Below, one piece after another: positions 6,732-9,843 of a stretch of 9,843 nucleotides of DNA. Location of the stretch: the NCBI GenBank assembly GCA_005879775.1, contig VBJX01000005.1, forward strand, positions 1-9,843. Reading direction: 5' to 3'. This DNA is from Chloroflexota bacterium (lineage in GTDB: Bacteria > Chloroflexota > Limnocylindria > QHBO01). Both the position numbers and the translations under genes were made by a program. The number at the start of each line of letters is the position of its first letter. Within the stretch, counting starts at the first letter, position 1. Under the pieces are notes generated by a model. That model was not told the origin of the DNA, ran no database searches, and was given only the letters and a program-made list of their open reading frames with translations.

Positions 6732-8162
6732 CTAGCGAAGCACCCCCCGGAGTGCCGAGCGCGCGGCGTGGTGGCCGCACATGCCGTGCACGCCACCCCC
6801 TGGCGGCGTGGACGACGAGCAGATGAAGAGGGCCGGGTCCGGAGTGCTGTACGGGTCGATTCGGATTCCGGGCCTGGTGAAAAGCTGGCCGAGGTCCTGG
6901 CGTCCGCCGTTGATATCGCCGCCCACGTAATTGGCGTCGTACGCCTCCAGCGCCGCCGGCCCCATCACATGCCGCCCGATGATCCGATCCCGCACGCCGG
7001 GGGCGAAGCGTTCGATCTGGTTGATGATCTTTTCGCTGGCGTCCTCCGTCGAGCCATTCGGAACGTGGCAATACGCCCAGACCGTGTGCTTCCCCTCCGG
7101 CGCGCGCGACGCGTCGAAGAGGCTGTGCTGGGCGAGGAGGACGAACGGGCGCTCCGGCATCCGCCCCCGGCTGACGGCCGTCTCCCCCGCCGCGATCTCC
7201 TCGAACGTGCCGCCCAGGTGCACCGTCCCGGCCTCAGCCACCGCGGGATTGCGCCACGGGATGGGGCCGTCCAGCGCCAGGTCGACCTTGAAGATGCCCG
7301 GCCCGTAGCGGTAGCTCCGCAGGCGGTTCGCATAGCCATCGCGGAAATGGGCGCCGGTGATGGCCAGCAGCTGCTTCGGGGTCACGTCGAACAACACAGC
7401 CCGATGTGGTGGCAGCTCCTCGAGGGCCTCGATCCGCCGATCCGTGACGACCTCGCCGCCCGCCTCGTGGAGCACAGCGGAGAGGGCATCGGCCAGGTGC
7501 GATGAGCCGCGGGCAGCGATCGGCCAGCCGACCGCGTGCGTGCTCGACAGGAAGATGATCCCCGCCGCCCCGCTGATCGGCTCGCCCAGGCGCAGCATCG
7601 AATGCGCCGCCGCCCCGGCGAAGAGGCCCCGTGCCTGCGGCTCCCTCAGCGAGCGCACCAGCCAGCGGGCAGGCTGGAGGGCATCGAGGCCGAAGCGCGC
7701 CAGGCGGAAGGCTCGCGCGGGCTGGAGCGGAATGTGGAACGGCGCCAGCACATCGCCGATCAGCCCGTTCCAGCCTCTCACCGTTGGCCCGATCAGGCGG
7801 CGGTAAGCCGCCCCGTCTCCCTCCAGGCCCGCGGCGGTCTGCTCCAGATCCCGCCAGACGAGGGCGGCGGACCCGTCGTCGAGCGGGTGGGCGAGCTGCA
7901 CCGGCGGCTCGATCCACTCCAGGCCGTGGCGCTCCAGCCCCAGGCCGGCGAAGAACGGCGAAGCCTTGGCGAGCGGGTGAATCGCGCTGCACACGTCATG
8001 CACGAAGCCGGGAAGCGTCAGCTCCGCTGAGCGCATCCCACCACCGATCGTCGAGGCCGCCTCGAAGACGACGACAGAGCGCCCGGCCTGGGCAAGCGTG
8101 ATCGCGGCCGCCAGCCCGTTGGGGCCGCTGCCGACCACGACCGCGTCGTATCGGTCAGCCAT
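6732..8162 (-). CDS. FAD-dependent oxidoreductase, phytoene desaturase/PYROXD2-like
   Basis: The 476-residue protein has an N-terminal Rossmann FAD-binding motif directly after the start: YDAVVVGSGPNGLAAAITLA (G11, G13, G16), with an acidic residue ending the second strand (VVVFEAA) and then the STIGGGMRS segment that contacts FAD in the amine-oxidase/phytoene-desaturase superfamily. Central parts include SSTHAVGWPIAARGSSHLADAL, and the C-terminus has PGGGVHGMCGHHAARSAL, the usual FAD-contacting end. It most resembles the NAD(P)/FAD oxidoreductases related to human PYROXD2 and to carotenoid desaturases; the substrate is unknown. I choose ATG 8162-8160, which overlaps the lipase maturation factor end by 8 bp and is thus probably translationally coupled. 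The open frame upstream to 8393 is a shadow of that gene. It is the second gene of a two-gene unit. No carotenoid genes are nearby. Confidence 0.9.
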   Translation of the reverse strand: MADRYDAVVVGSGPNGLAAAITLAQAGRSVVVFEAASTIGGGMRSAELTLPGFVHDVCSAIHPLAKASPFFAGLGLERHGLEWIEPPVQLAHPLDDGSAALVWRDLEQTAAGLEGDGAAYRRLIGPTVRGWNGLIGDVLAPFHIPLQPARAFRLARFGLDALQPARWLVRSLREPQARGLFAGAAAHSMLRLGEPISGAAGIIFLSSTHAVGWPIAARGSSHLADALSAVLHEAGGEVVTDRRIEALEELPPHRAVLFDVTPKQLLAITGAHFRDGYANRLRSYRYGPGIFKVDLALDGPIPWRNPAVAEAGTVHLGGTFEEIAAGETAVSRGRMPERPFVLLAQHSLFDASRAPEGKHTVWAYCHVPNGSTEDASEKIINQIERFAPGVRDRIIGRHVMGPAALEAYDANYVGGDINGGRQDLGQLFTRPGIRIDPYSTPDPALFICSSSTPPGGGVHGMCGHHAARSALRGVLR

Positions 8163-9600
8163 CAGCTGCCGTCTCGTGCAGCGCCACAGGAGGAAGGTAC
8201 TCGCCGATCGGCTGCCGCACCCACCACGCTCCGGTGCGCCGCCGCTCGCGCCATGAGGTGTAACGGTACCGGTACAGGCGCGCGCGGATGACGGCCGGCG
8301 GACGCTCCGCGAAGGGATTGCGGCGCAAGAGGCCCAGGATCGCCGGATCGTTGCGCAGCAGGCGGTCCACGAAGCGGATGAACCACACGTCACCGTAGCC
8401 GGGCGAGAGCGGCAGGAACCACATCAGCCAGTCGAGTCGAAGGTGGTAGGGGGCGACCTGCGGCGGGCGGCGCGTCGGGTCACCGGGCTTGCCCTTGAAC
8501 TCGTACTCGCGCCAGGTGGCTTCATCGGTCCCGGTTGGCTCCTCCGTGCCCTCGATCACCACCTCGTCGCGGTGGCGGGTCACGCTCCCGAACGCCCCGT
8601 ACGTGTTGACGATGTGCAGCTGGTTGAAGGAGGCATTCATCAGCTGCCGTGGGCCGAGCATGTTGCGCACCGGCCACCAACTGAGAGCGACGACCACCAC
8701 CGCCAATCCGATGACGGCGGCGGCGTACCAGACCGGCTGCACGTCGAATGCCGGCGGGCCGATGGCCAGGATCGGGCTAAAGAGGAAATCTGGCAACGCC
8801 GCAGCCGCGGCCATGATGGTGACCCAGTTGAGCCAGGCGTAGTTGCCGCTCACGACCAGGTAGAGCTGGGTCGCGATCATGTAGGCGGCGGCGATACCGG
8901 CCACCGGCTGCGGCATGAAGAGACCGAACGGCACGAACAGCTGCGCGACGTGGTTGCCCAGAACCTCCAGCCGATGAAGCCGCTTCGGGACGCGGTGGAA
9001 GTACCAGCTGAGGGGGTTGGGCATCGGTTGGGTTTCGTGGTGGTAGTCCAGGCAGGTGAGGTCGCGCCAGCATTGGTCGCCGCGCATCTTGATCAGCCCC
9101 GCGCCGAACTCGACGCGAAACGCCAGCCAGCGGAAGCCGATGAGAACCAGCGCCGGGGGCGCGGTGGCGTCGTTGCCCAGGAAGATGGCCAGGAAGCCGG
9201 CCTCGCAGAGGAGCGACTCCCAGCCGAAAGCGTAGAAGGTCTGTCCCACGTTCACGATCGACAGGTAGAGCGCCCACAGGACCAGCCACGCGAGCATCGT
9301 CAGTGGGAGGGGCCCGGCCTGGGGGAGGCCGATGAGGAGTGCAGCCGAGACCGCGATTCCGATCCAGCTGGCTGCGGCCAGGGCCCGATCCGAGTAGTGG
9401 AAGTGGAAGATGCTCGGCGAGGTGCGGAAGGTGTGGGCGTGGAGGTAGGCGGGCGTTGGGAGGAGCCCGCCCTCGCCGAGGAGAGGGCGGAACTGGCGCA
9501 GGGCCACCAGGAAGGCGACCAGGTAGATCACCGCCAAGCCCCGCCCGACGATCAGCCGGGCAAGGTGATAGTCAGGGGCGGCGAGCCAGTCGAATGGCAC
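8155..9600 (-). CDS. Lipase maturation factor (LMF1/2) family integral membrane protein
   Basis: The 481-residue protein has about eight or nine hydrophobic segments in its first 310 residues, e.g. LARLIVGRGLAVIYLVAFLVA (about 13-33), WIGIAVSAALLIG, MLAWLVLWALYLSIVNV, LVLIGFRWLAFRV, AAYMIATQLYLVVSGNY and WYAAAVIGLAVVVVALSWW. It ends in a soluble LMF domain of about 160 residues. Diagnostic LMF motifs are CWRDLTCLDYHHETQPMPNP, LSWYFHRVP, VNTYGAFGSVT, WREYEFKGKPGDP, RRPPQVAPYHLRLDW and NPFAERPP. In animals LMF1 sits in the ER and aids folding of dimeric lipases; the bacterial role is undefined, and here it should be in the cytoplasmic membrane. The start is GTG 9600-9598 with a GAGG-like site 4 nt upstream. 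Its stop overlaps the FAD oxidoreductase start. An inverted repeat (9618-9644) and dyad C lie upstream. Confidence 0.92.
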   Translation of the reverse strand: MPFDWLAAPDYHLARLIVGRGLAVIYLVAFLVALRQFRPLLGEGGLLPTPAYLHAHTFRTSPSIFHFHYSDRALAAASWIGIAVSAALLIGLPQAGPLPLTMLAWLVLWALYLSIVNVGQTFYAFGWESLLCEAGFLAIFLGNDATAPPALVLIGFRWLAFRVEFGAGLIKMRGDQCWRDLTCLDYHHETQPMPNPLSWYFHRVPKRLHRLEVLGNHVAQLFVPFGLFMPQPVAGIAAAYMIATQLYLVVSGNYAWLNWVTIMAAAAALPDFLFSPILAIGPPAFDVQPVWYAAAVIGLAVVVVALSWWPVRNMLGPRQLMNASFNQLHIVNTYGAFGSVTRHRDEVVIEGTEEPTGTDEATWREYEFKGKPGDPTRRPPQVAPYHLRLDWLMWFLPLSPGYGDVWFIRFVDRLLRNDPAILGLLRRNPFAERPPAVIRARLYRYRYTSWRERRRTGAWWVRQPIGEYLPPVALHETAADG

Positions 9601-9617
9601 GGACCCTCACCTGCTTG

Positions 9618-9644
9618 GGCGCACCCAGGCTGAGTCGGTGCGCC
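9618..9644. promoter_or_regulatory. GGCGCACC/GGTGCGCC inverted repeat before the LMF gene
   Basis: Perfect 8-bp arms (9618-9625 and 9637-9644) flank an 11-bp loop, starting 18 bp upstream of the GTG. A further direct copy of GGCGCACC occurs at 9728-9735, where it abuts GGTGCC to make the 10-bp palindrome GCACCGGTGC (9731-9740). The element could be an operator with three half-sites or a leader hairpin near the ribosome-binding site. It is not followed by a T-run. Confidence 0.4.
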
Positions 9645-9678
9645 GTCCGAGCAAGAGGCTACCGCGAGCGCCGCGCTG

Positions 9679-9717
9679 GCGTCAGGTCCCTTCGTGCTGC
9701 ACGACGACCCTTGACGC
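9679..9717. repeat. 39-bp intergenic dyad, copy C (best match)
   Basis: The core TCGTGC-T-GCACGA (9692-9704, centre 9698) is flanked at exactly 7 bp on both sides by perfect outer arms GCGTCA (9679-9684) and TGACGC (9712-9717). The centre is 98 bp upstream of the LMF start. The remainder of the terminal gap (9601-9843) contains the 9618-9644 repeat, a 15-bp direct repeat near 9758-9791 and no complete gene. Confidence 0.7.
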
Positions 9718-9757
9718 GGCGAAGGTTGGCGCACCGGTGCCTTACCCGTTACGTGTC

Positions 9758-9791
9758 GCCGGGCTCTCCAGCGCCGGCCGGGCTCTCCAGC
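9758..9791. repeat. 15-bp direct repeat, two copies at 19-bp period
   Basis: GCCGGGCTCTCCAGC occurs at 9758-9772 and again, identical, at 9777-9791, separated by 4 bp. It is non-coding as far as the window shows. Two helical turns between copies would suit paired protein sites, but a small tandem duplication is equally likely. Confidence 0.5.
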
Positions 9792-9831
9792 CGCGCTGAG
9801 TCAGTCGCTCGACTCGAGCTCCGCTGCTCGT

Positions 9832-9836
9832 GGAGG
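9832..9836 (+). promoter_or_regulatory. Possible Shine-Dalgarno of a plus-strand gene starting beyond the edge
   Basis: GGAGG lies 7 bp before the window end, with no start codon in the last seven bases. If an ATG or GTG follows at about 9844, the region 9601-9843 is a divergent promoter region shared with the LMF gene. This is inference only. Confidence 0.25.
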
Positions 9837-9843
9837 CATCGCC

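Noticed and set aside
8163..8393. Longer N-terminus for the FAD oxidoreductase
   Set aside because: The extra residues are Cys/Ser/Arg-rich and lie over the conserved LMF C-terminal domain; the Rossmann motif begins right after the ATG at 8162.
8443..9633. 396-codon plus-strand open frame opposite the LMF gene
   Set aside because: It is antisense to diagnostic LMF motifs and has composition biased to E, G, R, V and H as expected from a complementary frame.
9552..9734. 60-codon minus-strand frame overlapping the LMF start and dyad C
   Set aside because: No ribosome-binding site, no motif, low-complexity composition, and it conflicts with the well-supported LMF start.

Overview
The window is GC-rich bacterial chromosome with tightly packed genes and short intergenic gaps. 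Codon use, GTG/TTG starts and the gene mix (TypA, a bacterial lipase maturation factor, a PPOX-class flavin/F420-type protein, an RhlE-like DEAD-box helicase) suggest an uncultured Chloroflexota-like or actinobacterial soil/freshwater lineage. This placement is an inference; no rRNA or other strong taxonomic marker is present. No tRNA, rRNA, insertion sequence, CRISPR array or phage gene was recognised.

Left part (1-1495, minus strand): a PPOX-class flavin/F420-type protein, then an XRE-type helix-turn-helix gene 7 bp from a small nucleotidyltransferase gene (a toxin-antitoxin-like pair), then the 5' end of a ribbon-helix-helix antitoxin-like gene that leaves the window. A concentric palindrome (144-175) lies just upstream of the last gene and looks like its operator.

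Middle (1496-4274): a divergent intergenic region with a 39-bp dyad, an antibiotic-monooxygenase-like small protein (+), and typA/bipA (+). typA is complete over 620 codons except for one in-frame TAG at codon 354. Neighbouring genes use TAG as a normal stop, so genome-wide recoding is unlikely. Between the convergent typA and helicase genes sit three copies of a CCACC-S-GGTGG palindrome.

Right part (4275-9843, minus strand genes): a DEAD-box RNA helicase with a structured leader that pairs with its own Shine-Dalgarno sequence; a RibD/DHFR-fold reductase-like protein; a 256-bp gap with three AGTC...GACT palindromes; and a two-gene overlapping unit of a lipase maturation factor family membrane protein followed by a phytoene-desaturase-like FAD oxidoreductase. 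The final 243 bp hold a third copy of the 39-bp dyad and probably the upstream region of a plus-strand gene starting just past the edge.

The strongest unexplained signals are not genes. They are (i) the 39-bp dyad repeated in three intergenic regions, (ii) two separate triplets of related 15-bp palindromes spaced 51-61 bp apart, and (iii) the amber codon in an otherwise intact typA.
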